Of a DNA stretch of 43,571 nucleotides, positions 8,564 to 16,568 are shown in pieces. Numbering within the stretch: position 1 is the stretch's first letter; the number at the start of each line of letters is the position of its first letter. The stretch is from a virus. The notes under the pieces are model-generated. The model saw only the letters and a program-made list of their open reading frames with translations. It was not told the DNA's origin and searched no databases. Where the stretch lies: the IMG/VR virus record IMGVR_UViG_3300029624_000180, positions 1 to 43,571 of that record. One strand, 5' to 3'. Both the position numbers and the translations under genes were made by a program.

Positions 8564-9056
8564 TTATCAGAATGTGCTCCGGCAAAAACATAAACAGGAT
8601 CCGGAGTGGGGGCCGGGCGGAATTATCTGGATCGGACTGATCGTTTTTCTGGCCCGTGAAATAAATGCAAAAAGCATTATCGATTACGGCTGCGGAAAAG
8701 GCGGTAATATTGAGCCTTTGTCAAAGGCCGGGTTTAAGGTGCAGGGATATGATCCGGGTGTAGACAGTTTCAGTTCAAGGCCATCCAGAGCGGAATTAAC
8801 GGTCTGTCTCGATGTCCTGGAGCATGTTGAGCCTGATAAAATAGAAAATGTTCTGGCAGATATAAAATCTTTGTCCGATATATCACTATTTGTTATCTCA
8901 ATGCGCCGGGCAAAGCATAGACTGCCGAACGGGGAGAATGCCCATTTATTAATCCAGAGTCGCGAATGGTGGAGCGAGGCTCTGTCAAGGCACTGGGATA
9001 ATCAGAAAATCATGTCCGGCCGGCAGGACAGCGAACTTCTGGTGTTGTGCTGGTGA
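8523..9056 (+). CDS. Class I SAM-dependent methyltransferase
   Basis: The Rossmann motif I, IIDYGCGKGGN, lies near residues 52-62. It is followed by the acidic strand VQGYDPG and by the post-motif LTVCLDVLEHVEPD typical of small class I methyltransferases acting on small molecules, lipids or sugars. It is 177 residues long from the ATG at 8523, which overlaps the sulfotransferase by 41 bases. Start codons further in, such as GTG at 8574, are possible and would remove the overlap. The stop overlaps the next gene by GTGA. O-methylation of the glycan is inferred from context only. Confidence 0.75.
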   Translation: MILKSSDTSLISSDYQNVLRQKHKQDPEWGPGGIIWIGLIVFLAREINAKSIIDYGCGKGGNIEPLSKAGFKVQGYDPGVDSFSSRPSRAELTVCLDVLEHVEPDKIENVLADIKSLSDISLFVISMRRAKHRLPNGENAHLLIQSREWWSEALSRHWDNQKIMSGRQDSELLVLCW

Positions 9057-9655
9057 GCCGCTATTTTATCCTGGCTTCCGGGCCGTCACTGGATGGATTT
9101 GATTATACACGCCTGGCCGGTAAAAACGTTATTGCAATCAATGATGCCGCCTTTTACCAGTTTGCGGCCGCTCCTATTCTTATCAGCACGGATCCACACT
9201 GGTGGCAAAGCGTGGCGCGCGGAGACAGGAAGCTTACGCAATGGAAAGGTGATACGCTGATCTGCACCGAACAGGATGCAGCGGCCGGCATCTATGATCC
9301 GCGTATGATCCGGAAAAACAGAAAACGTATATTTGGACTAAGCGACGATCCGGCCGTTCTGCATGGTATATTTACAGGGGTTCATGCCGCAATTAATGAA
9401 GCAGTTCACCGGCGGGCAACAGAAATTGTACTACTGGGCGTAGATCTAAAATGTGGTGATGAAGGCGAGCGTAAATATACCTATGGCGGATCCACGACCT
9501 GCAGAACACCAAGACAATTTAAGAACATGATCCGCGCCCTTGAAAGTTGCGCGCCTGTCTTAAAGAAAAAAAAGATTAATGTTATCAATGCCAGCCCTGA
9601 CAGCGCCCTGACCTGCTGGCGCAGATATTCAAGCGATCAGGTGATATATGAATAA
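9053..9655 (+). CDS. GPSL-type DUF115/GT42-like sugar enzyme, copy 2
   Basis: This 200-residue protein shares the ordered motifs of the 7249-7944 protein: ILASGPSLDGFD, VIAINDAAF, a WW pair (HWW), VLLGVDLKCG and VINASPDSALTCW. The overall identity is low, so the two are diverged family members rather than a recent copy. The chosen GTG at 9053 overlaps the methyltransferase stop by GTGA; the frame extends two codons upstream to GTG 9047. It probably works with copy 1 on a shared nucleotide-sugar or lipid-linked substrate, but neither donor nor acceptor can be read from the sequence. Confidence 0.62.
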   Translation: MSRYFILASGPSLDGFDYTRLAGKNVIAINDAAFYQFAAAPILISTDPHWWQSVARGDRKLTQWKGDTLICTEQDAAAGIYDPRMIRKNRKRIFGLSDDPAVLHGIFTGVHAAINEAVHRRATEIVLLGVDLKCGDEGERKYTYGGSTTCRTPRQFKNMIRALESCAPVLKKKKINVINASPDSALTCWRRYSSDQVIYE

Positions 9656-10358
9656 GCTGCAAATGGGCTGCATGTACTGGCAGGCCAATCCGCGTTTTGT
9701 GAGCAATAAACACAAGCCTGAACATGTTAATATTTTAAAAAACAGTGTCCGCCGAAATCTTCGAATTCCGCACGATTTCTTTTGCATTACCGATACGCCG
9801 GACGGCCTGGATGATGACATCCGGATCATTCCGTTATGGAACGATCTGGCCGAACAAGGCTATTGCATGCGCAGACTGAGAGCTTTTTCAGAAGAGATGA
9901 AAGAGGTTATCGGGCCCCGCTTCGCCTGGCTGGATCTGGACGTGGTTATTGTTGACGATATAACGCCGATATTCGATACAGATGCCGATTTCAAAATCAG
10001 CGGGGTTGAGCTGAGGGAGCAACCTTATAACGGATCCATCGTGTTAATGGATGCCGGTGCCAGGGCTCAGGTTTACCATGACTTTGATCGGGATTTTTAT
10101 GAAAGGGTCAAGGCGGAAAAGAATTACGGCGGTTCGGACCAGGCCTGGTATGCCGTCTGCCTGGGAGAGCGTGAACAAACCTGGCAGAAGGTCGACGGCA
10201 TTTACAATTACCGTGAACATATTGCCCCTGCGCCGCCTCTGGGCACCGGCGGCGGATTGCCAAAAAACGCGCGCATTGTGGTTTTTAACGGGAGATTTTC
10301 CCCTGAATGGAAAGATATCCAGGAGAAAAGCCCCTGGATCAAGGAACACTGGAGATAA
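9648..10358 (+). CDS. GT-A fold glycosyltransferase with DxD motif
   Basis: This 236-residue protein has a clear metal and nucleotide-sugar motif DLD at residues 96-98 inside RFAWLDLDVVIVDD. An N-terminal strand FFCITDTPDG and a downstream GVELREQPYNGSIVLMDAG region, with NYGGSDQAWY as a likely acceptor or C-terminal metal site, match GT8/GT32-type enzymes. It would transfer a sugar from a nucleotide sugar. It overlaps the previous gene by 8 bases and is followed 3 bases later by the spike base gene, which ties the cassette to the virion operon. Confidence 0.8.
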   Translation: MNKLQMGCMYWQANPRFVSNKHKPEHVNILKNSVRRNLRIPHDFFCITDTPDGLDDDIRIIPLWNDLAEQGYCMRRLRAFSEEMKEVIGPRFAWLDLDVVIVDDITPIFDTDADFKISGVELREQPYNGSIVLMDAGARAQVYHDFDRDFYERVKAEKNYGGSDQAWYAVCLGEREQTWQKVDGIYNYREHIAPAPPLGTGGGLPKNARIVVFNGRFSPEWKDIQEKSPWIKEHWR

Positions 10359-10361
10359 ATT

Positions 10362-10649
10362 ATGACAGACGCATATGACAGTCATTCGATGCCCATAGAC
10401 GGGCCGATTGAAAAAACATTTTCCATTACGCCGGGCGGAGATGATCTGACCCAGGTCATAAGGGGTCTTTATGTAGGCACTTCAGGCCATGTTGTTCTTG
10501 TTGATCTGAACGATAATGAAATTGAGCTAAAAAACCTTGCCGCCGGCGTATGGCATCCTATCCGATGCAAAAAAGTTTTGGCGACGGCAACTGCTCTTGG
10601 GTCACCGGCACCCACAACCACGGCATTAAACATCGTTGGCGGTTACTAA
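10362..10649 (+). CDS. Head spike base protein, RcGTA Rcc01079-like
   Basis: This 95-residue protein reads SITPGGDDL followed by IRGLYVGTSGHVVLVDL and IRCKKVLATATAL, closely following the small beta-sandwich proteins named after Rcc01079 of the Rhodobacter gene transfer agent. There the protein forms the base of head spikes whose fibre binds host capsule. Here it lies directly after the glycan cassette and before the head-tail connector genes. No obvious fibre partner follows it, so the two small proteins at 6736-7247 or the modified glycan itself might take that place (inference). Confidence 0.72.
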   Translation: MTDAYDSHSMPIDGPIEKTFSITPGGDDLTQVIRGLYVGTSGHVVLVDLNDNEIELKNLAAGVWHPIRCKKVLATATALGSPAPTTTALNIVGGY

Positions 10650-10655
10650 AATCAG

Positions 10656-11243
10656 ATGACTTTAAGTGTTGTCACAGAGGCTGCAGCCGAGGTTTTAACA
10701 CAGGCTGAAGCCAAAGATCATCTGCGTGAAACCGGCAATGCCGAAGATACGTTTATTGACGGTCTGATCAAGGCCGCGACACGTTATGCCGAGAATTATA
10801 CAGGGTCTGTCTTTGTTACCCGGACACTGAAATGGACAATCGATGATTTTCCGAGAAATTCGGAAACGGCCCTCATTTTGCCAAGCGGTCCGGTAGAGTC
10901 GATTACGAGTATTGTCTATACAGATACGGACGGGATCAGCCAGACCTGGGACTCAGGGAAGTACCTTCTGGACAAGAATTTCTACCGGCCCCGGATCATG
11001 CCGGCTTATAACGAAAGCTGGCCGTCCGATGTCCGGGATCAGATGAACGCTGTCGAGATTACATTCTCTGCCGGTTACGATACTGACGGTGATGATCTTC
11101 CGGAAGATATCAAACATGCGATTAAACTGATTATCGGTCACTGGTACGAAAACCGGCAGGCCGTTGTCATGGGATCGAATCTGCAACAGGTCCCCATGGC
11201 GGCGACAAGTCTTCTGGAACCTTATAAAAGATACGGATTTTAA
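10656..11243 (+). CDS. Head-tail connector protein (phiE125 gp8 / gp6-like)
   Basis: This 195-residue protein begins with the family helix LTQAEAKDHLRE, followed by FIDGLIKAATRYAENYTG and the beta segment LPSGPVESITSIVYTDTDG. Its C-terminus IKHAIKLIIGHWYENRQA is the classic ending of the phiE125 gp8/HK97 gp6 connector family. It assembles below the portal as the adaptor ring. It sits 6 bases after the spike base gene and 2 bases before the next connector gene. Confidence 0.88.
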   Translation: MTLSVVTEAAAEVLTQAEAKDHLRETGNAEDTFIDGLIKAATRYAENYTGSVFVTRTLKWTIDDFPRNSETALILPSGPVESITSIVYTDTDGISQTWDSGKYLLDKNFYRPRIMPAYNESWPSDVRDQMNAVEITFSAGYDTDGDDLPEDIKHAIKLIIGHWYENRQAVVMGSNLQQVPMAATSLLEPYKRYGF

Positions 11244-11245
11244 TT

Positions 11246-11569
11246 ATGAATTTTGGTCGTTTGGACCGGCGGATTTCATTGCAGTCCCAGGCGGTCAGCG
11301 TTTCCGGCAATGGGGAGCGAACAGCCGGTGCGTGGACGTCCTATGCCACAAATGTTCCGGCAGAGGAACGTCAGCAATCTGCCAGAGAAATCATGGCGTC
11401 TGGAACCGAACAGGCCCAGATAACCATGGCTTTTATTATCCGTTACCGTGAAGATGTCACCACCCGCCACCGCGCCGTTTATAACGGCGATATATACGAT
11501 ATTGAGGCGGTCCGTGAAATCGGTCGCCGCGAGGGCCTTGAATTACAATGTACGCGGCATCGGGGCTAA
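11246..11569 (+). CDS. Head closure protein (SPP1 gp16-like)
   Basis: This 107-residue protein follows the head-tail joining family: GRLDRRISLQSQ at the start, WTSYATNVPAEERQQSARE in the middle and IRYREDVTTRHRAVYNGDIY near the end. It forms the stopper ring that closes the head after packaging. The position directly after the adaptor gene matches the usual order. Confidence 0.87.
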   Translation: MNFGRLDRRISLQSQAVSVSGNGERTAGAWTSYATNVPAEERQQSAREIMASGTEQAQITMAFIIRYREDVTTRHRAVYNGDIYDIEAVREIGRREGLELQCTRHRG

Positions 11570-11572
11570 AAC

Positions 11573-11992
11573 ATGGCCGGTCTTGACGTCGCACTGTACA
11601 GCATTCTGTCCCAGGATGCCACGACCGGTCCCCTGGTTGCCGATTCCGGATCGCCGGCCACCTACAGGATTTTTCCGGTTTTTGCAGGCGAAAACCCGAC
11701 TCTGCCGTGCCTGATATACGGGACCATTTCAGCGGTGCGTGAAGATGAGCTTGAAGGCCCGATGACCTGGGTTCGCGAACGTATACAAATCGACTGCTTT
11801 GCAGACAGCTATACCGATTGCAAGACACTGGCCGAGGCCGTGCGAAAAGCTCTGAATGGGTATAGCGGCACTGTTTCCGGCAAGGAAATTTTTTACGCAA
11901 GTCTGGATAACCAGCAGGATTTTTATGACGATAAAGCGGTTTTCCGCCGCATCAGTCTTGATTTCATCATCACACATAAAGAGGAGCAATAA
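11573..11992 (+). CDS. Tail completion / terminator protein (DUF3168)
   Basis: This 139-residue protein matches the DUF3168 tail-terminator family: a short N-terminal helix (DVALYSILSQD), RIFPVFAGENPTLPCLIYG, a central RIQIDCFADSYTDCKTLAEA and a C-terminal FRRISLDFIITH strand. It caps the tail tube and joins it to the head closure ring. The stop is 2 bases before the tail tube gene. Confidence 0.85.
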   Translation: MAGLDVALYSILSQDATTGPLVADSGSPATYRIFPVFAGENPTLPCLIYGTISAVREDELEGPMTWVRERIQIDCFADSYTDCKTLAEAVRKALNGYSGTVSGKEIFYASLDNQQDFYDDKAVFRRISLDFIITHKEEQ

Positions 11993-11994
11993 AA

Positions 11995-12417
11995 ATGGCA
12001 CGTATTAAAACACAGGGTACCAAGCTTCAGATTGAAAAAGCCGGAAGCCCGAATGAATTTGCCGATATCGGACAGGTTAGCGGCATTACCGGATTTAGAA
12101 GCGGTGAAGCGGTTGAGATTAATGTGACCGATTTTGATTCATCCGCTCAGGAATTTCTCATGGGTCTGAAGGATGAAGGGACATTGAACTTTAATCTGAA
12201 TTATGATCCGGACGATACTCAGCATGAGTTACTTGAAACGCACCGGACAAACCAGACACTGGCCGATTTTAAAATTCAGCTTGCGGCCGGGACAAACAAT
12301 TTTTTCAGTTTTTCAGGTTATGTTCAGTCTTTTGCTCTGAATCTTGAAGCTGATGACGCAGTCCGCGGTGAAGTCTCAATCCGGGTCAGCGGCGCCATCA
12401 CGAAATCCAGTTCCTAA
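11995..12417 (+). CDS. Major tail tube protein
   Basis: This 140-residue protein has the tail tube pattern: ARIKTQGTKLQIEK at the start, then ISGITGFRSGEAVEINVTDFDSSA, then the strand VRGEVSIRVSGAITKSSS at the end. It polymerises into the siphophage tail tube. The placement between the tail terminator and the chaperone genes is canonical. Confidence 0.88.
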   Translation: MARIKTQGTKLQIEKAGSPNEFADIGQVSGITGFRSGEAVEINVTDFDSSAQEFLMGLKDEGTLNFNLNYDPDDTQHELLETHRTNQTLADFKIQLAAGTNNFFSFSGYVQSFALNLEADDAVRGEVSIRVSGAITKSSS

Positions 12418-12427
12418 CAGGTGAGAT

Positions 12428-12790
12428 ATGAGTAAAAAAGAAAAAAACTTTCTCAATGCCAAATCTATTTTAGCGCAAAACGATCTTCAGACCGAAGATG
12501 TTGAGGTTCCTGAGTGGGGCGGCTATGTCCGCGTCCGGGAACTGACCCTCTTTGAAAGAAGTAAATTAACAGATTTATACGAACAGGATATTCCTGAATA
12601 TCAGAAACATCCAAAATGTCTGGTTGCTATATTATCTATGGGCGCTATCAACGAAGATGGGGCACATCTTTTTTCGGAAGAAGAGGCTGAAAATCTAATT
12701 AATAAGAACCCCAGGGTTATAGATCGTATCTGTAAAGTCATTTCAAAATTATCAGGTATGACCGGGAAAGAGGATAAGAAGGGAAACTAA
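12428..12790 (+). CDS. Tail assembly chaperone, upstream frame (gpG-like)
   Basis: This 120-residue acidic protein lies between the tail tube and tape measure genes, the position of the lambda G chaperone. The chaperone region binds and protects the tape measure protein during tail assembly. Its last sense codons, GGA and AAC with the preceding G, form the slippery heptamer GGGAAAC, immediately before its TAA stop. Most ribosomes would end here; some would shift back one base into the downstream frame. Confidence 0.82.
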   Translation: MSKKEKNFLNAKSILAQNDLQTEDVEVPEWGGYVRVRELTLFERSKLTDLYEQDIPEYQKHPKCLVAILSMGAINEDGAHLFSEEEAENLINKNPRVIDRICKVISKLSGMTGKEDKKGN

Positions 12791-12813
12791 AAAGCCGCCC
12801 TGAGCGGCTTTTT
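12781..12813 (+). promoter_or_regulatory. Predicted -1 programmed ribosomal frameshift site
   Basis: The heptamer G GGA AAC (12781-12787) is in the correct X XXY YYZ phase for the upstream chaperone frame. The zero-frame TAA follows at 12788. A stem-loop (GCCGC, CCTGA loop, GCGGC, extendable by A-T pairs) spans 12789-12813, with the GC core six bases after the heptamer. A -1 shift continues into the 12814-13128 frame without a stop and gives a 233-residue fusion. The hairpin with its T-run also looks like a terminator, but its placement favours recoding. Confidence 0.8.
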
Positions 12814-13128
12814 ATGTTTCGGCTGGCTCTGGCTCTGGGCATGACGGTCAGAGAGCTAAAATCCAGACTGACTTACAATGAATTCACAGAGTGGATGGCT
12901 TATTACCAACTGGAACCTTTCGGTGAGTTCCGTTCAGATCTGAGAAACGGCGCACTGTGTTCTCTGATTGCCAATATCAAGCGAGATCCGAAAAGACGGT
13001 CTTCTCCATATGAGCCAAAGGATTTTATGCCGTTTCTGGATGACCCCGAGCTTGAAGATGAAGGTGATGGTGATCAGCTTGACAGATTATTCAGAAATCT
13101 AGGGTTTAAGGTTGAAGAGCAGGAATAA
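12814..13128 (+). CDS. Tail assembly chaperone, downstream frame (gpT-like)
   Basis: This frame encodes 104 residues from an ATG that has no ribosome binding site and sits against the hairpin, so it is most likely expressed only as the C-terminal part of a -1 frameshift fusion, joined at 12787. It reads MTVRELKSRLTYNEFTEWMAYY, typical of the T part of GT-type chaperones, including the LE-PFGEFRSDLR segment. Its partner is the tape measure protein. The upstream in-frame stop at 12775 confines the shift to the 12778-12787 region, in agreement with the slippery site. Confidence 0.8.
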   Translation: MFRLALALGMTVRELKSRLTYNEFTEWMAYYQLEPFGEFRSDLRNGALCSLIANIKRDPKRRSSPYEPKDFMPFLDDPELEDEGDGDQLDRLFRNLGFKVEEQE

Positions 13129-13133
13129 TATGC

Positions 13134-13616
13134 ATGCCCAGAGAAACCCAGTTTAAAATTACCGGCGGTCCGGAAATACAAAAAGCTTTAAAAGAGCTTC
13201 CAAAAAAATTACAGCGAAGAGCCCTTGTTCATGCTTTCAGGACAGGTGCGAAGATTGTCAAGGATGACGCTGCATTACGGGCATTAAAGGTATCTCCAGA
13301 CTTCGCGTCCAGCCTCGTGGTTGCAAGACCAAATAAGAAACGCCGGGCCAATAATGAAGTGGTCGTTGTTATAGCACATAAAAGATCACATTCACGTCTT
13401 GCCCATATTTTTGAATTTGGGACAGCTAACAGATATCAGAAAAACGGGCGTTTTACAGGTCGCATCATAGCTACACCATATCTCCGCCCCGCTCTTGATG
13501 CCAGGTCAAACGAAGCAATTCAGAGCATTGCTTCCATCTTAAAAGAAAATGTTGAAATTATCGCCCGGCAACTATCAGCCGGCCAAAAAGTCAGTTTAAG
13601 AAGGTCAAAAAGATAA
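13134..13616 (+). CDS. HK97 gp10-like tail / head-tail joining protein
   Basis: This 160-residue protein matches HK97 gp10-type proteins: KITGGPEIQKALKELPKKLQ, RRALVHAFRTGAKIVKDDA, then HIFEFGTANRYQ and the C-terminal TPYLRPALDARSNEAI. Such proteins act in head-tail joining or tail completion. Usually the gene lies before the tail tube gene; here it is between the chaperone and the tape measure, which is an unusual order. The stop overlaps the tape measure start. Confidence 0.82.
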   Translation: MPRETQFKITGGPEIQKALKELPKKLQRRALVHAFRTGAKIVKDDAALRALKVSPDFASSLVVARPNKKRRANNEVVVVIAHKRSHSRLAHIFEFGTANRYQKNGRFTGRIIATPYLRPALDARSNEAIQSIASILKENVEIIARQLSAGQKVSLRRSKR

Positions 13617-15919
13617 TGGCTTCCATTGGAACCCTTAATTTAAGTTTTGAGACAAATCTTGCCACTCTGATTAATGATATGAACCGCGCTTCGCGCTCTG
13701 TTCATAAATCATCCAGCCAGATGTCAAGAAGCCTTAATACGGCCACCAACGCCGTTAAAGGGCTAGTCGCAGGCTTTGTGGGGTTTCATACTGTCCGGAA
13801 CGCCGTACAGACCATGGCCGCCTTCGAAGAATCTATGAGCGAAGTTCTGGCTGTTACCCGTGCAAGCCAGAAAGAGTTTGATAATTTAAGCGCAAAAGCC
13901 AGAGAGTTAGGTGCCTCAACCAGATTTACCGCCACACAGGCATCACAGGGCATGGCATTTCTTGCCCGTGCAGGATTTGAAACAAATGATATTCTCGAGG
14001 CCATAGGGCCTAACCTTACTTTGGCGGCGGCTGGAAATCTTGATCTCGCCAGGGCTGCTGACCTGTCATCGAATGTTATGCAGGCCTTTAATGCCCAGGC
14101 AAAAGAAACCACACGCTTTGTGGATGTTATGGCCGAAACTGCAGCCAACGCGAATACCGATATTGAACAACTTGGCGATGCTATGAAGCTAGCCGGTCCA
14201 GTTGCTTACGCGATGGGCGAAGACGTTGAATCCACGGCTGCAGCTATAGGTGTTTTATCGGATGCTGGGCTTCAGGCCACATTGGCCGGAACGGGTTTAA
14301 GAAGAGTTTTATCGGAACTTTCAAATCCATCCGAAGAGCTTGAAAAACTTATGGGCGGCCTGACGCTTGAGGCAAACGGGTTTCAGGCTGTTATGAGACA
14401 GCTGGCAAGTCAGGCGATTTCTGGTGGCGAGGCCATGCAGCTATTTGGAGAACGTGGCGGCCCGGCCTTTCTGGTGTTGCAGGACGGCGTTGAAAAAATG
14501 GCTGACTTGACAGAAAAGTTGAGAGAAGCCGAAGGCGCCGCCGCCGAAATGGCCAAAACCATGAATGATAATGTGTCCGGCGCTTTTCGTGAATTAAAAA
14601 GCGCGGTTGATGAACTGGTATTATCCATGGGGGATAGCGCTTTAGGCGGCAGTATAGAAGAACTTACACGGGGATTTACTGAAAATATTCGCTTTGCCAC
14701 GGATGTCGCCAAGGGATTAAAAGGTATTGCCGACGCTTCATCAGGCGTTCAGGCAATAACGGGAATAGTTACCAAGACTATAATTGGTGCCTGGAGCGGC
14801 ACGGCCGCGATTATTCTGAGGGCTGTTGAATATATGGTTTCAGGGCTCGACAGGGTTCTGACAAAGATGCGGCAGGCTGTCAATCTCGTTCCCTTTGTTG
14901 ATATTCCTACACAGACAGGGCTTAATGATGGGCATGGCGCCCTTGACGTACAAAACCTGAGGAATGCCAGACGGAATGCTGAGCTTGATTTTGAAGGTCT
15001 GTTTCGCTCACCTGGGAATAATCAGGAAGCCAGAAAGGTTTTCGAAGAAAGTCGAAAGCTCTGGCATGAGCAAGCCAGGCAGCTTGAAGAATACAGGACG
15101 AAACAAAATAAAGAACAGGAAGAAAGCAAGTCCAGAGCAGCTGGTGAAAAAAGGCGGCGTGACCAAATATCAAAAGCCGCAAAAGAAGAAGCCGATAAAA
15201 TAAATGATGTTGTCGAGGCCCTGAAGTTTCGCAATGTGCAGATCCAGAGAAGCGCGAAAGATCAGGATCTGTTTAACCAGCTTCAGCGCGCCGGTGTCGA
15301 TCTGTACAGCATGGAAGGCCAGAATATCCGCCACCTGGTTGAAGAGTATCATAAACTCTCAGACGAACAGCTGCGCCTGAGTGAGAACGCCGAGATGGTA
15401 GGAAACTCGATCCGCGGTATCGGCACTGCGTTTCAGGATCTGCGGTCATTCGCCCTGAACACCATTGCTGACATTGCCGAAAGCCTGCTTCAACTTGGCG
15501 CCGGTGGATCGGCTACAGGGGGCATCGGCGGATTCGTGGCCAAAGGCCTGTTTGATGCTTTTTCGTCAGGCTCCGCACTGGGATCGTTTCAATCCGCTTC
15601 CCTGCGCGGTCTGACAAATTCCGCCCTGTTCGGGCCGGGTTTTGCCCAGGGCGGCATTGCAACAAAGCCGTCCATTTTCGGGGAAGCCGGGCCTGAAGCT
15701 GCGGTTCCCTTACCGGACGGACGCCGGATCCCTGTCGATCTGGGCGGAAGCATGAAGGGCGGCGGGGATACTTATTACATTGACGCCACCGGCGCTGATC
15801 CGGCGGCCATTGCCAGACTGGAACGGACAATCCGTGAGATCAACAATTCGATTGAGCCGCGGATCATCCGGACAACCCAGGACCGTTTTTCAAGAAACAA
15901 CGATTTTCTGCGCCGCTAA
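13616..15919 (+). CDS. Tail tape measure protein (TP901 family)
   Basis: This 767-residue protein has the TP901-type core in its first third (MAAFEESMSEVLAVTRA, LGASTRFTATQASQGMAFLARAG and GVLSDAGLQATLAGTGLR). A hydrophobic segment follows around residues 383-410, then a long charged coiled coil at about 475-540. The C-terminal part has FAQGGIATKPSIFGEAGPEA, a signature of tape measure C-termini. It sets tail length and is ejected with DNA. The length implies a fairly short siphophage tail. Confidence 0.92.
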   Translation: MASIGTLNLSFETNLATLINDMNRASRSVHKSSSQMSRSLNTATNAVKGLVAGFVGFHTVRNAVQTMAAFEESMSEVLAVTRASQKEFDNLSAKARELGASTRFTATQASQGMAFLARAGFETNDILEAIGPNLTLAAAGNLDLARAADLSSNVMQAFNAQAKETTRFVDVMAETAANANTDIEQLGDAMKLAGPVAYAMGEDVESTAAAIGVLSDAGLQATLAGTGLRRVLSELSNPSEELEKLMGGLTLEANGFQAVMRQLASQAISGGEAMQLFGERGGPAFLVLQDGVEKMADLTEKLREAEGAAAEMAKTMNDNVSGAFRELKSAVDELVLSMGDSALGGSIEELTRGFTENIRFATDVAKGLKGIADASSGVQAITGIVTKTIIGAWSGTAAIILRAVEYMVSGLDRVLTKMRQAVNLVPFVDIPTQTGLNDGHGALDVQNLRNARRNAELDFEGLFRSPGNNQEARKVFEESRKLWHEQARQLEEYRTKQNKEQEESKSRAAGEKRRRDQISKAAKEEADKINDVVEALKFRNVQIQRSAKDQDLFNQLQRAGVDLYSMEGQNIRHLVEEYHKLSDEQLRLSENAEMVGNSIRGIGTAFQDLRSFALNTIADIAESLLQLGAGGSATGGIGGFVAKGLFDAFSSGSALGSFQSASLRGLTNSALFGPGFAQGGIATKPSIFGEAGPEAAVPLPDGRRIPVDLGGSMKGGGDTYYIDATGADPAAIARLERTIREINNSIEPRIIRTTQDRFSRNNDFLRR

Positions 15920-16567
15920 ATGAGCATTACATATCCTTTAAGCCTGCCTGCCAGTCCGAATTTCAAGGACATTACGCTCAGGAAAACCAGTGTGACAAGC
16001 GATCCGATGTCGCCCTATACGCTTGAATCCCAGGTTCAGGTTTATGACGGCCAGAGATGGGCCGCAGATCTGACCCTGCCGGTTTTAACCAATGCCCAGT
16101 CAGCGCAGTGGGAGGCGTTTCTGGCCAAACTGAACGGATATGAAGGAACGTTTTTGTTAGGAGATCCCGGCCGTACAACGCCGCGCGGGTCCGCGTCATC
16201 AACGCCCGGAACGCCGGTGGTGAACGGTTCCGTCACAGCGCGGAATAACAGTCTGAGTGTCAGCGGCCTGCCGGTTTTGACTGCCGGCTATCTGTTGACA
16301 GGCGATCTGATCCAGATTGAAAGCGGAGAAGATACGCGTTTGCATCAGGTTCTGGATCAGGTTGATACGGACAGTAACGGCGAAGCCACAATCACGATCT
16401 GGCCTGCTACCCGTAAAGCCTATAGCGGGGGTGAAACGATCACAGTCAGTGCCGCCAAAGGCCTTTTCAGGCTGGCCGAGTCTACACATGAGTATTTCAA
16501 GGAACCTGGAAACCCCACAACCGGGGCCCTGACACGTTTAAGTTTTTCCGCCGCCGAAGCTTTATAA
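15920..16567 (+). CDS. Tail tip protein, distal-tail-like
   Basis: This 215-residue protein directly follows the tape measure. The N-terminal half reads YPLSLPASPNFKDITLRK and WAADLTLPVLTNAQSAQWEAFLAKLNGYEGTFLLGDP, a pattern of distal tail proteins; the middle is a beta-rich insert. It is abutted by the hub protein gene. The exact Pfam family is not recognised, and the distal tail role rests on gene order and length. Confidence 0.72.
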   Translation: MSITYPLSLPASPNFKDITLRKTSVTSDPMSPYTLESQVQVYDGQRWAADLTLPVLTNAQSAQWEAFLAKLNGYEGTFLLGDPGRTTPRGSASSTPGTPVVNGSVTARNNSLSVSGLPVLTAGYLLTGDLIQIESGEDTRLHQVLDQVDTDSNGEATITIWPATRKAYSGGETITVSAAKGLFRLAESTHEYFKEPGNPTTGALTRLSFSAAEAL

Positions 16568-16568
16568 C

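Noticed and set aside
12789-12813. Intrinsic terminator between tail chaperone and tape measure genes
   Set aside because: It directly follows an in-phase slippery heptamer and lies inside an essential tail operon; a frameshift-stimulating hairpin explains it better.
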